A stretch of 64,000 nucleotides of DNA from Oscillospiraceae bacterium (GTDB lineage: Bacteria; Bacillota; Clostridia; Oscillospirales; Oscillospiraceae): NCBI GenBank assembly GCA_030625685.1, contig DAOUQJ010000004.1:71028-135027 (forward strand), read 5' to 3'. A model generated the notes under the pieces. That model made no database searches. It was not told where the DNA came from and worked only from the letters and a program-made list of their open reading frames with translations. Shown here in pieces: positions 11,590-21,859 of the stretch (positions within the stretch are counted from its first letter, which is position 1; every line of letters begins with the position of its first letter). A program made the translations under genes and the position numbers.

Positions 11590-12227
11590 AACTTGTCGAT
11601 CCCTAGGGCAGATAGAATTACATTAGTTGTTTGTTCAATACTCTCTTGATTTTGCACTTCTGTCAGAAGATTGCGCTCAGCATAGAATGCTTTCAGTGGT
11701 GCTGTTTCTTCTTCATAGACTTGCAATCTTTTTAGAACCACTTCTGGACTATCGTCTGCGCGCAGTTCCAAAATGCCACCACAGTTATCGCAAATGCCTT
11801 CCTGTTTTGGTGGGCGACCTTTGACATGGAATGGTGTTGAACAAGATGTGCAGACACGACGTCCGCCCATACGTTCCACAATTTCGTTATTGGAAATTTC
11901 AATGGATACGACTTTGTCAAATACAACACCAGCAGCTTCCAATGCTTCAGCTTGCGGAATGGTACGTGGTACACCATCTAAGATGAATCCATTAGCACAA
12001 TCCGCCTCCTGCAAACGTTCAGAAACCACACCAATGATAACTTCGTCTGGAACTAGTTTCCCAGCATCCATATATTCTTTAGCCTTGAGGCCAATTGGTG
12101 TTTCATTTTTTACTGCAGCGCGAAGAATATTACCAGTTGAGATTGCTGGAATATTGAGCTTGTTTGTTAGCACTTCTGCTTGTGTTCCTTTACCGGCTCC
12201 TGGAGGGCCCAATAAAATTAGTTTCAT
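11586..12227 (-). CDS. adk: adenylate kinase, zinc-containing lid
   Basis: A 213-residue enzyme converting ATP + AMP to 2 ADP. The P-loop GPPGAGKGT is at residues 7-15 and the AMP-binding DGVPRT at about 84-89. The long lid carries a complete Cys4 zinc site (C126, C129, C146, C149), common in Gram-positive bacteria. It lies 11 nt after secY and overlaps map by 4 nt. Confidence 0.97.
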   Translation of the reverse strand: MKLILLGPPGAGKGTQAEVLTNKLNIPAISTGNILRAAVKNETPIGLKAKEYMDAGKLVPDEVIIGVVSERLQEADCANGFILDGVPRTIPQAEALEAAGVVFDKVVSIEISNNEIVERMGGRRVCTSCSTPFHVKGRPPKQEGICDNCGGILELRADDSPEVVLKRLQVYEEETAPLKAFYAERNLLTEVQNQESIEQTTNVILSALGIDKL

Positions 12228-12238
12228 ACTGACACTCC

Positions 12239-13591
12239 TTACTCTAAAAAGCCTTTGTAATGGCGCATTAGCATTTGTGCTTCCATGTTTTTCACAGTTT
12301 CTAGTGCAACACCGACGACGATGATGACAGATGTACCGCCAATCGCCATGCCTTGATAACTTGTAAAGTTACTGGTGAAGAGTGGCAAAATTGCTACCAC
12401 ACCAAGGTAAAGCGCACCAAACATTGTGAGACGTGCAAGTACCTTTGCAAGAAAATCAGCTGTTGGTCTACCTGGACGGAATCCTGGGATAAACCCGCCG
12501 TTTTTCTTAAGGTTATTTGCCACTTCCACTGGATTAAACTGAATGGAAGTATAGAAATAGCTAAATGCAACAATGAGGACGAAATACACAATCATATACA
12601 AGAATGAGTTTGTGTTGAACACATTTAAGAATGTGCTCCATCCACTTCCTTCCACTTGTGACGATGGTACAAACATACCAATCGTAGCAGGGAGTGAAGC
12701 AATCGTTTGTGCAAAGATGATTGGTAGAACGCCAGCCATATTCAGTTTCATAGGAATATGGGAAGACTGACCACCATACACTTTACGACCAACAACACGT
12801 TTCGCATATTGTACAGGTATTTTACGTTCAGCATTGCTGATAAATACCACGAAAACCACTAGGGCTAGCATGCCTAAAAGTAACATTAGGACTAGCAATG
12901 GGTGCAACGCTGAGGCTTGTAGTGATGCCACTGCCTCATCTGTCCAACCGCTTAAATCGGTTGAGTTGAGTTTGAAATAACGGGTTACGCCAAGGAACAA
13001 GGAAGCAATCATGCTTGGCATACGGGAGATAATCCCTGTAAACAAGATAATTGAAATACCATTTCCAATACCGAATTCCGTGATTTGTTCACCCAACCAC
13101 ATGAGGAACACAGCACCAGCTGTAAAGGATACAACGATGACAAGAGCCGCCCAAATGCTTGTGCTTGCAAGCAAATTGTAGCTACGTAGCAAGGTATAGT
13201 AACCAAAACCTTGTAGCAATGCAATTGCCAAAGTGGAGTAACGAGTGATGGCTTGAATTTTTTTCTTACCTTCTTCGCCGCCTTCTTTTTGCAGTTTCTC
13301 AAGTGCCGGAATAGCAATCGTGAGAAGCTGAATGATGATGGAAGCGTTGATATACGGCTGAATGGATAATGCAAATAATGTCGCCTGTGCAAATGCACTA
13401 CCACTCATGGTATTTAGTAAGTCAAAAATTGTACCGGAGTTTGACACAATCATGTTTTTTAACAATTCTGTGTCGATATAAGGCACTGGAATTGCAGCAC
13501 CAAGTCTGAAGATGACGAGAGCGAAAAGTGTAAACAAAATTTTCTTGCGAAGTTCCGGCACATGCCAAGCATTACGCACAGTTTGTATCAC
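12239..13591 (-). CDS. secY: protein translocase subunit SecY
   Basis: A 450-residue channel subunit of the Sec translocon with about ten membrane segments. The plug region follows SIQPYINASIIIQLL, and the conserved cytoplasmic loop ERKIPVQYAKRVVG is present. It starts with GTG immediately after the rplO stop; the ribosome binding site GAGGTGA lies in the last codons of rplO, so translation is probably coupled. Confidence 0.98.
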   Translation of the reverse strand: MIQTVRNAWHVPELRKKILFTLFALVIFRLGAAIPVPYIDTELLKNMIVSNSGTIFDLLNTMSGSAFAQATLFALSIQPYINASIIIQLLTIAIPALEKLQKEGGEEGKKKIQAITRYSTLAIALLQGFGYYTLLRSYNLLASTSIWAALVIVVSFTAGAVFLMWLGEQITEFGIGNGISIILFTGIISRMPSMIASLFLGVTRYFKLNSTDLSGWTDEAVASLQASALHPLLVLMLLLGMLALVVFVVFISNAERKIPVQYAKRVVGRKVYGGQSSHIPMKLNMAGVLPIIFAQTIASLPATIGMFVPSSQVEGSGWSTFLNVFNTNSFLYMIVYFVLIVAFSYFYTSIQFNPVEVANNLKKNGGFIPGFRPGRPTADFLAKVLARLTMFGALYLGVVAILPLFTSNFTSYQGMAIGGTSVIIVVGVALETVKNMEAQMLMRHYKGFLE

Positions 13592-14032
13592 TTAGATCAC
13601 CTCTGCTTTCCCGCCTACTTCTTCAATTTTCTCTTTCGCAGATGCGGAGAATGCATTGGCCTTAACTGTTAATTTCTTGCTTAGTTTGCCAGCACCTAGA
13701 ATTTTAACACCATATTCACATTTAGATAGGATGCCTTTTTCTAGTAGCTCAGCAACTGTGACAACAGCACCATCTTCGAATTTATCGAGTGCTGTGAGGT
13801 TCACAGTTTCAAATGGTTTAGCAAAGATGTTTGTAAAACCTCTTTTTGGTAGACGACGGTGTAAAGGCATTTGTCCGCCTTCGAATCCGACGCGAACGCC
13901 ACCACCAGAACGAGCCCATTGACCTTTATGTCCACGGCCAGCAGTTTTACCATTGCCAGTACCATGACCTCTGCCCTTACGTTTGCCCACTTGTGTGGAA
14001 CCTTGGACAGGAGATAATTCATGCAATTTCAT
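13592..14032 (-). CDS. rplO: 50S ribosomal protein L15
   Basis: A 146-residue late-assembly protein of the 50S subunit. The Gly-rich basic N-terminus ([21 protein letters not shown]) is the family signature. ATG 14032 is preferred over the in-frame GTG at 14041 because GGAGGT sits 7 nt upstream of the ATG and overlaps the GTG. Confidence 0.97.
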   Translation of the reverse strand: MKLHELSPVQGSTQVGKRKGRGHGTGNGKTAGRGHKGQWARSGGGVRVGFEGGQMPLHRRLPKRGFTNIFAKPFETVNLTALDKFEDGAVVTVAELLEKGILSKCEYGVKILGAGKLSKKLTVKANAFSASAKEKIEEVGGKAEVI

Positions 14033-14045
14033 TGTACGCACCTCC

Positions 14046-14228
14046 TTACTTCTCTTCGGTTACTTGTAGAAGATAACCGATACGGGCAATCTTGCCACGA
14101 GTAGCAGGATTATCAGGCTGTACAGTTGTATCGCCGATCTTACGTAGGCCAAGCGCTTCCGCTGTGGCTCTATGCTTAGACAAGCGGCCCACTAGGCTTC
14201 TTGTAAGCTTAATATTCAGATTTGCCAT
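14046..14228 (-). CDS. rpmD: 50S ribosomal protein L30
   Basis: A 60-residue protein starting [19 protein letters not shown], with the [20 protein letters not shown] core characteristic of bacterial L30. It is placed between rpsE and rplO, as in most bacteria. Confidence 0.97.
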   Translation of the reverse strand: MANLNIKLTRSLVGRLSKHRATAEALGLRKIGDTTVQPDNPATRGKIARIGYLLQVTEEK

Positions 14229-14242
14229 TCTGATCAGCCTCC

Positions 14243-14743
14243 TTACGCTAAGATTTCTTCCACGCTTTTACCACGGATACGTGCTACCTGTTGAGGTCCA
14301 CGCAAGGACTTAAGTCCAGCCATAGTTGCAGCGACAACATTTTGAGGATTATTGGAACGCAAGCATTTTGTACGGATGTCTTTGATGCCAGCAGCCTCCA
14401 AAACAGCACGAACTGGACCACCAGCGATAACACCAGTACCAGGTGCTGCAGGTTTGAGGAGAACGCGACCTGCACCAAACTCACCAATCACTTCATGTGG
14501 AATGGATGTGCCTGCCAAATCAATGGTGACCATATTTTTCTTTGCATCTTCGATGCCTTTACGAATTGCTTCAGGAACTTCAGACGCTTTGCCGAGTCCA
14601 AAGCCGATTTTACCTTTTTCGTTGCCAACAACAACCAAAGCTGCGAATTTGAAAATTCGGCCACCTTTTACAGTTTTACTAACACGGTTGAGGTTAACAA
14701 CCTTTTCTATAAATTCACTAGGTTCTTTTTCGAATCTTGCCAT
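14243..14743 (-). CDS. rpsE: 30S ribosomal protein S5
   Basis: A 166-residue protein involved in decoding fidelity. The N-terminal dsRBD-like domain has [20 protein letters not shown], followed by [20 protein letters not shown] and the C-terminal [20 protein letters not shown]. It lies between rplR and rpmD. Confidence 0.98.
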   Translation of the reverse strand: MARFEKEPSEFIEKVVNLNRVSKTVKGGRIFKFAALVVVGNEKGKIGFGLGKASEVPEAIRKGIEDAKKNMVTIDLAGTSIPHEVIGEFGAGRVLLKPAAPGTGVIAGGPVRAVLEAAGIKDIRTKCLRSNNPQNVVAATMAGLKSLRGPQQVARIRGKSVEEILA

Positions 14744-14761
14744 TTTTGTTTCCTCCTCCCC

Positions 14762-15121
14762 TTAAAATTCCAGACCTGCTTCTCTAGCACCGTCTGCCAA
14801 CGCTTTAATTCTTCCGTGATATAGGTAGCCGCCACGGTCAAATACCACAACGTCAATACCTTTTTCTTTGGCTCTTTGTGCAACAACTGTACCTACTTTT
14901 TTAGCAGCTTCTACGTTGTTACCTTTGCCTTCGAAACTTTTTTCAAGGGAAGAAGCAGATACTAAGGTTGCACCTTTTGTATCGTCGATGATTTGGGCAT
15001 AAATGTTTGTTCCTGAACGGAACACATTCAAACGGGGTCTCTCGGATGTGCCGGAGATTTTCCCGCGGACACGTTTGTGTCTTCTTAAACGCTGCGCGTT
15101 AGTATTGGGTTTTTTAATCAT
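14762..15121 (-). CDS. rplR: 50S ribosomal protein L18
   Basis: A 119-residue 5S rRNA-binding protein. [19 protein letters not shown] and the C-terminal [20 protein letters not shown] are diagnostic. It lies between rplF and rpsE, the standard spc-operon order. Confidence 0.98.
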   Translation of the reverse strand: MIKKPNTNAQRLRRHKRVRGKISGTSERPRLNVFRSGTNIYAQIIDDTKGATLVSASSLEKSFEGKGNNVEAAKKVGTVVAQRAKEKGIDVVVFDRGGYLYHGRIKALADGAREAGLEF

Positions 15122-15136
15122 TTAGGCACTCCTCAC

Positions 15137-15682
15137 TTATTTCTTAGCACCGGTCTTGCCTTCTTTGCGGCGAATGACCTCATCTACATATTTAATGCCT
15201 TTGCCTTTGTAAGGCTCAGGTGGACGTTTTCCTCTGACTTCAGCGGCAAACTGTCCAACTTTTTGTTTATCAATGCCACTAATCACAATTTTATTGAGGT
15301 TAGGAACATCAATTGTGATGCCTTCAACTTCTTCTACAACAACTGGGTGTGAGAAGCCAATGTTCATCACAAGTTTGTTGCCTTCTTTAGCAACTTTATA
15401 GCCAACACCGTTGACATCCATTTCTTTAGCAAAACCTTCAGTTACACCAACAATCATGTTGCTTAGTAGTGAACGAGTGAGTCCGTGCAAAGAACGGTTT
15501 AGTTTTTCATCATTTGGACGAGTAACAGTGATTTCATTTCCCTCTTGCGTGATGGTCATTTTGTCAGAAAGTTGTTGTTCTAGCGTACCTTTTGGACCTT
15601 TGACAGTCACAAAGTTTGCTTCGTCAACTTTAACTTCGACACCAGCAGGGAGTGTAATTGGCATTCTACCGATTCTTGACAT
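15137..15682 (-). CDS. rplF: 50S ribosomal protein L6
   Basis: A 181-residue protein near the factor-binding site. [19 protein letters not shown] is the typical start and [16 protein letters not shown] the conserved C-terminal motif. The start at 15682 is chosen because GGAGGG lies 8 nt upstream; the frame is open for seven further codons. Confidence 0.98.
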   Translation of the reverse strand: MSRIGRMPITLPAGVEVKVDEANFVTVKGPKGTLEQQLSDKMTITQEGNEITVTRPNDEKLNRSLHGLTRSLLSNMIVGVTEGFAKEMDVNGVGYKVAKEGNKLVMNIGFSHPVVVEEVEGITIDVPNLNKIVISGIDKQKVGQFAAEVRGKRPPEPYKGKGIKYVDEVIRRKEGKTGAKK

Positions 15683-15696
15683 GTTAGACTCCCTCC

Positions 15697-16098
15697 TTAC
15701 CAAACAAACGCTAGGACTTCGCCGCCAACATTAGCTGCACGTGCAGATTTGTCGGTCATGATGCCCTTAGATGTTGAAATGATTGCGATACCAAGACCGT
15801 GTAGAACGCGTGGCAATTCAGTTGCACCCGCGTAGACACGAAGGCCTGGTTTGGATACACGGCGTAGGCCAGTGATCACTTTGTCTTTTGTTGCTGGGTC
15901 ATATTTCAGAGCAATTTTTATCATGCCCTGCATTTTGTCCTCTTCAACTTCAAAGCTTTTAATGTAGCCTTCATCCAATAGGATTTGAGCAATTGACTTT
16001 TTCATGTTAGAAGCAGGAACTTTCACAACTGCGTGTTTCGCGTTGCTTGCATTACGGATTCTTGTTAGCATATCCGCAATTGGATCAGTAATATGCAT
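15697..16098 (-). CDS. rpsH: 30S ribosomal protein S8
   Basis: A 133-residue primary 16S rRNA binder, and in E. coli the translational repressor of the spc operon. It starts [17 protein letters not shown], with GGAGG 10 nt upstream, and ends in the conserved [20 protein letters not shown]. The 103-nt gap before it contains two small hairpins (16126-16138 and 16150-16176), the only large gap inside the spc block. Confidence 0.98.
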   Translation of the reverse strand: MHITDPIADMLTRIRNASNAKHAVVKVPASNMKKSIAQILLDEGYIKSFEVEEDKMQGMIKIALKYDPATKDKVITGLRRVSKPGLRVYAGATELPRVLHGLGIAIISTSKGIMTDKSARAANVGGEVLAFVW

Positions 16099-16201
16099 AG
16101 GTAGTAGTCCTCCTATTTTAGTTACAGGCATTTTGCCTATTTAGACGGCAAGGTATCAAGCAAATTTGCTGACCTTTTGACCGCTTGCTTGTGTTAGTTT
16201 C

Positions 16202-16387
16202 TTACCAGGAAGCTTTTTTCACTCCAGGAATTTGTCCTTTATGCGCTAGCTCACGGAAGCAAATACGACAAACTCCGTAGTCACGCAAATATGCATGAGG
16301 GCGTCCGCAAATTTTGCAACGGTTATAGCGACGTGTGGAGTACTTAGGCTTAGCCTGTTGTTTTAAGATCATTGCTTTCTTAGCCAT
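16202..16387 (-). CDS. rpsN: 30S ribosomal protein S14, type Z
   Basis: A 61-residue zinc-binding S14. C24, C27, C40 and C43 form the ribbon (RCKICGRPH and CRICFREL). The short length and [11 protein letters not shown] terminus are those of the zinc form of Gram-positive bacteria, not the 89-residue zinc-independent form. It lies between rplE and rpsH. Confidence 0.98.
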   Translation of the reverse strand: MAKKAMILKQQAKPKYSTRRYNRCKICGRPHAYLRDYGVCRICFRELAHKGQIPGVKKASW

Positions 16388-16403
16388 TTAGCATTTCCTC
16401 CAA

Positions 16404-16946
16404 TTAGTTGTTTGCAAAAGGAGCGCCAATCAAAGTGAGCAGCTCTCTTGCTTCCTCGTCTGTATTCGCAGTTGTACAGATAACAATGTCCATACCACGA
16501 ATTTTATCAATTTCATCAAATTCAATTTCAGGGAAAATGAGTTGTTCTTTGATACCCATAGCATAGTTGCCACGGCCATCGAAAGAGTTGGCATTTAGTC
16601 CACGGAAGTCACGTACACGTGGTAGCGCAACATTGAATAGACGATCTAAGAATTCCCACATGTTGTCTTGACGCAATGTAACTTTTGCACCAATTGGCAT
16701 TTCTTCACGAAGTTTAAAGTTCGCAACAGATTTTCTAGCCTTGGTTTTCACTGCTTTTTGACCTGTGATTGTGTTAAGGTCACGAACAACATTGTCTAAT
16801 ACTTTAGCATTGTCACGTGCTTCACCACAACCAACATTGATGATCACTTTTTCAAAACGTGGAAGTTGCATTGGGCTTTTGTAGCCAAACTTTTGCATAA
16901 GAGCAGGAGCAACTTCCTGTTTATACTTGTCTTTTAAATTAGGCAT
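16404..16946 (-). CDS. rplE: 50S ribosomal protein L5
   Basis: A 180-residue 5S rRNA-binding protein that contacts P-site tRNA. Conserved segments include [35 protein letters not shown] and the C-terminal [19 protein letters not shown]. It lies between rplX and rpsN. Confidence 0.98.
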   Translation of the reverse strand: MPNLKDKYKQEVAPALMQKFGYKSPMQLPRFEKVIINVGCGEARDNAKVLDNVVRDLNTITGQKAVKTKARKSVANFKLREEMPIGAKVTLRQDNMWEFLDRLFNVALPRVRDFRGLNANSFDGRGNYAMGIKEQLIFPEIEFDEIDKIRGMDIVICTTANTDEEARELLTLIGAPFANN

Positions 16947-16966
16947 AGTCGATTACTCCTCCTCTC

Positions 16967-17287
16967 TTAGATTTCTGCGCTGCATTTTTTGCAGACGCGC
17001 ACTTTAGTTCCATCCGCTTTCACGATGCTAGCTGGACGGGTAGGTTTGTCACATTTTGGACAAACACGCATCACTTTAGAAGCATACATAGGTGCGGATT
17101 TTTTCAAAATGCCGCCTTCGTCACCTTGTTTTCTAGGTTTTGTGTGACGAGATACTACATTAACACCTTCAACAACCACTTTACGTGTTGCAGGCATAAC
17201 TTCTAAAACTGTGCCTCGTTTGCCTTTGTCTTTACCAGACAAGACAACAACTGTATCATCTTTTTTGATGCTCATTTTATTATTCAT
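16967..17287 (-). CDS. rplX: 50S ribosomal protein L24
   Basis: A 106-residue assembly-initiating protein with a KOW motif (VVLSGKDKGKRGTVLEV). The C-terminal part has a CPKCDKPTR ... CKKC pair of CxxC motifs, a possible zinc ribbon. The start at 17287 fits AAGGGGGG about 9 nt upstream; the in-frame ATG at 17275 would be too far away. Confidence 0.97.
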   Translation of the reverse strand: MNNKMSIKKDDTVVVLSGKDKGKRGTVLEVMPATRKVVVEGVNVVSRHTKPRKQGDEGGILKKSAPMYASKVMRVCPKCDKPTRPASIVKADGTKVRVCKKCSAEI

Positions 17288-17301
17288 CTCTAAGACCCCC
17301 C

Positions 17302-17670
17302 TTATAGTACTTCGGGAGCCAAAGACAAGATTTTCATATAATCTTTGTCGCGGAGCTCACGAGCAACAGGGCCAAAGATACGAGTACCACGTGGGTTCTT
17401 ATCTTCTTTAATAAGAACTGCAGCATTTTCGTCAAAACGAACATAGCTTCCGTCGGCACGACGTACGCCACGGACAGAGCGAACGATAACAGCTCTGACG
17501 ACTTCGCCCTTTTTCACAGTGCCACCAGGAGCTGCTTTACGCACGGAAGCAACGATGACATCGCCAATGTTGCCGTATTTGCGTGTAGACCCGCCGAGGA
17601 CACGAATGGTTTTGATTTCTTTGGCGCCAGTATTGTCCGCCACCTTTAGATAGGATTCTTGTTGGATCAT
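17302..17670 (-). CDS. rplN: 50S ribosomal protein L14
   Basis: A 122-residue protein of the 50S interface surface. It starts [18 protein letters not shown], with the conserved [20 protein letters not shown] and a C-terminal ILSLAPEVL. It lies between rpsQ and rplX. Confidence 0.98.
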   Translation of the reverse strand: MIQQESYLKVADNTGAKEIKTIRVLGGSTRKYGNIGDVIVASVRKAAPGGTVKKGEVVRAVIVRSVRGVRRADGSYVRFDENAAVLIKEDKNPRGTRIFGPVARELRDKDYMKILSLAPEVL

Positions 17671-17683
17671 TTACGGCACCCCC

Positions 17684-17947
17684 TTACTTGGCTTTCTCAA
17701 TGATCTCAGCTACACGCCATCTTTTGCCTTTAGATAGAGGACGAGTTTCCATAACTCTAACTCTATCGCCGATGCCGCATTCGTTGAGTTCATCGTGAGC
17801 TTTTAGTTTATAAGTTCTTTTGATGATTTTTTTATAGAGTGGATGTTTCACTCTGTCAGCAACTGTTACAACTACAGTTTTGTCCATTTTATCCGAAACA
17901 ACCATGCCGACTCTGGTTCTACGGGAAGAAGTTCTGTTTTCACTCAT
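17684..17947 (-). CDS. rpsQ: 30S ribosomal protein S17
   Basis: An 87-residue OB-fold 16S rRNA-binding protein. [18 protein letters not shown] and [18 protein letters not shown] are diagnostic. It lies between rpmC and rplN. Confidence 0.98.
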   Translation of the reverse strand: MSENRTSSRRTRVGMVVSDKMDKTVVVTVADRVKHPLYKKIIKRTYKLKAHDELNECGIGDRVRVMETRPLSKGKRWRVAEIIEKAK

Positions 17948-17964
17948 GACTTTTTTCCTCCTTC

Positions 17965-18165
17965 TTATTGGCCAGCGAGCTGTTGCTCACGGATGATGGT
18001 TTTTACTCTTGCAATGTCTTTTTTAACTTCTGAAATACGGACAGGGTTGTCAAGCTGATTTGTTGCATGTTGCAAACGGAGCTGAAACAGGTCCTTCTTC
18101 AGTTCAACTACTTTTTCTTCTAGTTGAGCGGCAGACATTTTACGAACCTCATTTGGCTTCATCAT
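17965..18165 (-). CDS. rpmC: 50S ribosomal protein L29
   Basis: A 66-residue helical protein at the exit tunnel, beginning [18 protein letters not shown], with [20 protein letters not shown] typical of the family. The ATG at 18165 overlaps the rplP stop by 4 nt; the second ATG, at 18162, overlaps by 1 nt. Either start implies translational coupling. Confidence 0.96.
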   Translation of the reverse strand: MMKPNEVRKMSAAQLEEKVVELKKDLFQLRLQHATNQLDNPVRISEVKKDIARVKTIIREQQLAGQ

Positions 18166-18599
18166 GCTTCACCACCATTCTCAGCGTTCAGGTCTTCTTT
18201 TGTGACAAATTTGCATTTCACAGGAAGTTTATGGCTAGCTAGACGCATCGCTTCGCGAGCCACTTCTTCGGAAACGCCAGCAATTTCGAACATGACACGA
18301 CCTGGTTTAACCACAGCAACCCAGTATTCTGGAGAACCTTTACCTTTACCCATACGAGTTTCAGCAGGTTTTTCTGTGATAGGTTTATCAGGGAAAATTT
18401 TAATCCAAACTTTACCGCCACGTTTTGTATAACGAGTCATCGCAATACGTGCAGCCTCAATTTGTCTACTTGTAATCCAGTGCGCTTCCGTCGCAACAAG
18501 TCCGAAATCACCGTAAGTGACTGTGTTACCACGAGTCGCTTTACCTGTGAGACGTCCACGTTGTACGCGACGATATTTCACTCTTTTTGGCAATAACAT
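18162..18599 (-). CDS. rplP: 50S ribosomal protein L16
   Basis: A 145-residue protein near the A site and peptidyl transferase centre. It begins [19 protein letters not shown] and has the conserved [19 protein letters not shown]. Its start overlaps the rpsC stop by one base (TAATG). Confidence 0.98.
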   Translation of the reverse strand: MLLPKRVKYRRVQRGRLTGKATRGNTVTYGDFGLVATEAHWITSRQIEAARIAMTRYTKRGGKVWIKIFPDKPITEKPAETRMGKGKGSPEYWVAVVKPGRVMFEIAGVSEEVAREAMRLASHKLPVKCKFVTKEDLNAENGGEA

Positions 18600-19429
18600 T
18601 AGTTGGCGCCTCCTTCCTTAGGAGCATTGTTTCCGTTAGGACGAGGACCACGGTTGTTATAGCCACCTTGTCCTTGTGGACGTCCGCCACCTCTGCGATC
18701 ACGGTTGCCGCCTCTGCGGTCACCATCACGACGACGGTTACGGTCGTTACGTTCACGGAAGTTTTTCGTATCTAGTGTACGAGGTGTTGTACGCAATGTT
18801 TGTGTGAGCACTTCACCTTTGTAAATCCATACTTTAATACCGATTTTACCGTATGTGGTATCAGCTTCAGCAAAGCCATAGTCGATATCAGCACGAATGG
18901 TTTGTAGTGGAATGGTACCATCATGATAACATTCAGAACGTGCAATCTCAGCACCGTTTAGACGACCAGAAGTCATAACTTTGATGCCACGAGCGCCAGC
19001 ACGCATTGCACGACCCATGGAGTTTTTCATCGCACGACGGAAAGCAATACGCTTTTCAAGTTGTTGTGCAATGTTTTCAGCAACAAGTTGCGCATTTGTG
19101 TCAACGCTTTTCACTTCAACGATATTGAGAACCACTGGTTTACCCAAACGTTTTTCAAGATCCAAACGCAAACGCTCAATGTCAGCGCCACCTTTACCGA
19201 TGACAACGCCAGGACGAGCACAGTGCAAGTAAATGCGCACTTTAGTGCTGTCACGTTCAATTTCAATTTTAGGAATTCCGGCGGAATATAGGGTTTTCTT
19301 CAAATATCTTCTTAGGTTGTAGTCTTCTACAAGAAGATCGCCGACTTTTTCGTTAGAAGCATACCAACGAGAATCCCAGTCTTTAATTACGCCCACACGT
19401 AGTCCGTGGGGATGCACTTTTTGTCCCAT
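18599..19429 (-). CDS. rpsC: 30S ribosomal protein S3 with Arg/Gly-rich tail
   Basis: A 276-residue protein at the mRNA entry channel. The KH domain ([18 protein letters not shown]) and the C-terminal domain ([31 protein letters not shown]) are complete by about residue 225. The last ~50 residues are a low-complexity tail rich in Arg, Gly, Asn and Asp, with repeated [12 protein letters not shown] and [11 protein letters not shown] blocks. Many S3 proteins of Firmicutes stop shortly after the core, so this is an extension. RGG-like tails often bind RNA. Confidence 0.97.
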   Translation of the reverse strand: MGQKVHPHGLRVGVIKDWDSRWYASNEKVGDLLVEDYNLRRYLKKTLYSAGIPKIEIERDSTKVRIYLHCARPGVVIGKGGADIERLRLDLEKRLGKPVVLNIVEVKSVDTNAQLVAENIAQQLEKRIAFRRAMKNSMGRAMRAGARGIKVMTSGRLNGAEIARSECYHDGTIPLQTIRADIDYGFAEADTTYGKIGIKVWIYKGEVLTQTLRTTPRTLDTKNFRERNDRNRRRDGDRRGGNRDRRGGGRPQGQGGYNNRGPRPNGNNAPKEGGAN

Positions 19430-19444
19430 GTTCTGCCTCCTTCC

Positions 19445-19780
19445 TTACGCTTTCTCCGTTACAGCAATTGTAACGTGAGAAGTTCTTTTGTTGATGCGGT
19501 ATGCACGACCTTGTGCACGTGGCATGATACGTTTGATGATTGGACCACCTGTTGCATATACTTGAGATACAACTAGTTTTTCAGGGTCCATGTTGTGGTT
19601 GTTTTCTGCGTTTGCTGCCGCACTTTTGAGTAGTTTCAAAAGAGGTTCAGACGCAGCTTTTGGTGTCATCATCAAAAGCGCAGTTGCCTGTGGAATGCTT
19701 TTTCCACGGATGAGATCGCAAACAATCTTCACCTTACGGGGAGAGATGCGAACGTATTTTAAATGAGCTCTCGCTTCCAT
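19445..19780 (-). CDS. rplV: 50S ribosomal protein L22
   Basis: A 111-residue protein whose loop lines the exit tunnel. ARAHLKYVRISPRKVKIVCD is the conserved start and RIMPRAQGRAYRINKRTSH the C-terminal hallmark. It lies between rpsS and rpsC. Confidence 0.98.
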   Translation of the reverse strand: MEARAHLKYVRISPRKVKIVCDLIRGKSIPQATALLMMTPKAASEPLLKLLKSAAANAENNHNMDPEKLVVSQVYATGGPIIKRIMPRAQGRAYRINKRTSHVTIAVTEKA

Positions 19781-19792
19781 GTTCTCTCCTCC

Positions 19793-20062
19793 TTATCTTG
19801 ACTTGCTACCAGCGTGACCGCGGTATGTACGAGTTGGTGCGAATTCGCCCAATTTGTGACCTACCATGTCTTCGCTAATATACACAGGAACGTGTTTTCT
19901 GCCATCATGCACTGCAATTGTATGCCCTACAAAAGAAGGGAAGATAGTAGAAGATCTGCTCCATGTTTTGAGTACTTTTTTCTCGCCAGCTTCGTTCATT
20001 TCTTTAACCCGTTTTAAAAGCTCAGGGGCGCAAAACGGGCCTTTCTTAATGCTTCTGCTCAT
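19793..20062 (-). CDS. rpsS: 30S ribosomal protein S19
   Basis: An 89-residue protein of the 30S head that partners S13. It begins [19 protein letters not shown] and ends with [19 protein letters not shown]. It lies between rplB and rplV. Confidence 0.98.
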   Translation of the reverse strand: MSRSIKKGPFCAPELLKRVKEMNEAGEKKVLKTWSRSSTIFPSFVGHTIAVHDGRKHVPVYISEDMVGHKLGEFAPTRTYRGHAGSKSR

Positions 20063-20076
20063 GTTTCACGGCCTCC

Positions 20077-20913
20077 TTACTTCTTATTACGGCGTTTAAC
20101 AATAAACTTATCCGTACGATTCTTAGTTTTACGTGTTTTAAATCCAAGTGTTGGTTTGCCCCATGGAGTAACAGGTCCTGGACGACCAATTGGGGATTTA
20201 CCTTCACCACCACCGTGTGGATGGTCATTCGGGTTCATAACAGAACCACGAACAGTTGGTCTCCAACCCATATGACGCTTACGACCAGCTTTACCAATGT
20301 TGATATTTTCGTGTTCAATATTGCCCACTTGACCAACAGTTGCTTTACATTCCAAACGAATCAAACGAACTTCGCCAGATGGCATACGAACTTGTGCCAT
20401 GCCGCCTTCTTTCGCCATAAGTTGTGCGGAAGTACCAGCGGAGCGAACAAGTTGTCCACCCTTACCTGGGTAAAGCTCAATGTTGTGGATAACTGTACCT
20501 GTTGGCATTGCGGAAAGTGGCAAACAGTTACCTGGTTTGATGTCAGCAGATGCCGAACTCATAACTACATCGCCAGCTTTCAAGCCAACTGGTGCTAGAA
20601 TGTAGCGTTTTTCGCCATCTTCATATTGCAAGAGCGCAATGTTTGCACTACGGTTTGGATCATACTCCAAACGAAGAACAGTTGCGTTTGCATCCATTTT
20701 GTCGCGTTTGAAATCGATAATACGATATTTACGCTTGTTACCGCCACCACGATGACGGACTGTGATACGACCATAGCTGTTACGACCTGCATGCTTTTGA
20801 AGAATTTCGGTCAGAGTGCGTTCCGGCTTGGCCTTTTTGTCGATGCCTTCGAAACCAGACACTGTCATATGACGGCGTGATGGTGTCGTTGGCTTATAGC
20901 TCTTAATCGCCAT
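20077..20913 (-). CDS. rplB: 50S ribosomal protein L2
   Basis: A 278-residue primary 23S rRNA-binding protein near the peptidyl transferase centre. [20 protein letters not shown] and the C-terminal [20 protein letters not shown] contain the conserved functional His region. It lies between rplW and rpsS. Confidence 0.99.
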   Translation of the reverse strand: MAIKSYKPTTPSRRHMTVSGFEGIDKKAKPERTLTEILQKHAGRNSYGRITVRHRGGGNKRKYRIIDFKRDKMDANATVLRLEYDPNRSANIALLQYEDGEKRYILAPVGLKAGDVVMSSASADIKPGNCLPLSAMPTGTVIHNIELYPGKGGQLVRSAGTSAQLMAKEGGMAQVRMPSGEVRLIRLECKATVGQVGNIEHENINIGKAGRKRHMGWRPTVRGSVMNPNDHPHGGGEGKSPIGRPGPVTPWGKPTLGFKTRKTKNRTDKFIVKRRNKK

Positions 20914-20927
20914 TATGCATTACCTCC

Positions 20928-21224
20928 TTATACCATTCCTTCAAAAAGCTCAATAGCTTTAGAGTCGTCTGAAAGTGTAACCATCGCTTTTTTCCAGCTT
21001 GCACGACGTCCAGCAGGATAACGACCTGTACGCTTTAGTTTGCCTTGTACGTTCATTGTGTTAACTTTCACAACTTTAACGCCAAAGATTTCTTCTACTG
21101 CTTTTGCGATTTCAACTTTATTGGAATCTTTCGCAACTTCAAATACATAACGCTTCATTTCAGCGTCCGCCATGGATTGTTCTGTAATCACAGGGCGCTT
21201 GATGATGTCGTATGCCATTCTCAT
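20928..21224 (-). CDS. rplW: 50S ribosomal protein L23
   Basis: A 98-residue exit-tunnel protein that docks trigger factor and [18 protein letters not shown] is the standard start and [17 protein letters not shown] the conserved loop. The start at 21224 has GGAGGT 6 nt upstream and a 4-nt overlap with the rplD stop. Confidence 0.98.
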   Translation of the reverse strand: MRMAYDIIKRPVITEQSMADAEMKRYVFEVAKDSNKVEIAKAVEEIFGVKVVKVNTMNVQGKLKRTGRYPAGRRASWKKAMVTLSDDSKAIELFEGMV

Positions 21225-21841
21225 GCGAACACCTCCTCAATGATAGCTAGCGCTTTTTGATCAATGATGAGTTTTTTCGCATTGACAATGTCGTAGACAT
21301 TCAAAATTGTTGCCGTTGTGACAGATACGCCTGGGATGTTACGAGCAGATTTATAAACATTTTCACTTACTTCTGGAGTAACCAAAATGGATTTACCTGC
21401 TTCTACACCGCCCAAGAACTCGACCATTGCTTTTGTCTTAATTTCTGGCAAAGCAAGATCGTCCACAACAAGTAGGTTTCCTTCAGCAGCTTTCGCGGAA
21501 AGCGCAGACTTAAGAGCTAGTCTTTTTAGTTTGCGGTTTAGACGATAGCTGTAATCGCGTGGTTTTGGTGCAAATACAACACCACCATGTGTCCATTGTG
21601 GAGCACGGATACTACCTTGACGAGCACGGCCTGTGCCTTTTTGACGCCAAGGTTTTCTGCCGCCACCTGCAACTTCTGCACGAGTGAGGGAACTTTGTGT
21701 GCCTTGACGACGATTTGCCAAGTGGTTTTTAACAACCGCGTGAACAGCTGGCATGTTTGGTTCAATTCCAAAGATACCATCGGAGAGTTCAACCTCACCG
21801 ACCTGTTTGGCGGCCATATTATAAAGCATTGCTTTAGGCAT
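21221..21841 (-). CDS. rplD: 50S ribosomal protein L4
   Basis: A 206-residue tunnel-wall protein and, in E. coli, the autogenous regulator of the S10 operon. [20 protein letters not shown] and [19 protein letters not shown] form the conserved tunnel loop. It overlaps rplW by 4 nt. Confidence 0.98.
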   Translation of the reverse strand: MPKAMLYNMAAKQVGEVELSDGIFGIEPNMPAVHAVVKNHLANRRQGTQSSLTRAEVAGGGRKPWRQKGTGRARQGSIRAPQWTHGGVVFAPKPRDYSYRLNRKLKRLALKSALSAKAAEGNLLVVDDLALPEIKTKAMVEFLGGVEAGKSILVTPEVSENVYKSARNIPGVSVTTATILNVYDIVNAKKLIIDQKALAIIEEVFA

Positions 21842-21859
21842 ATTTTAACTCTCCTTTCC

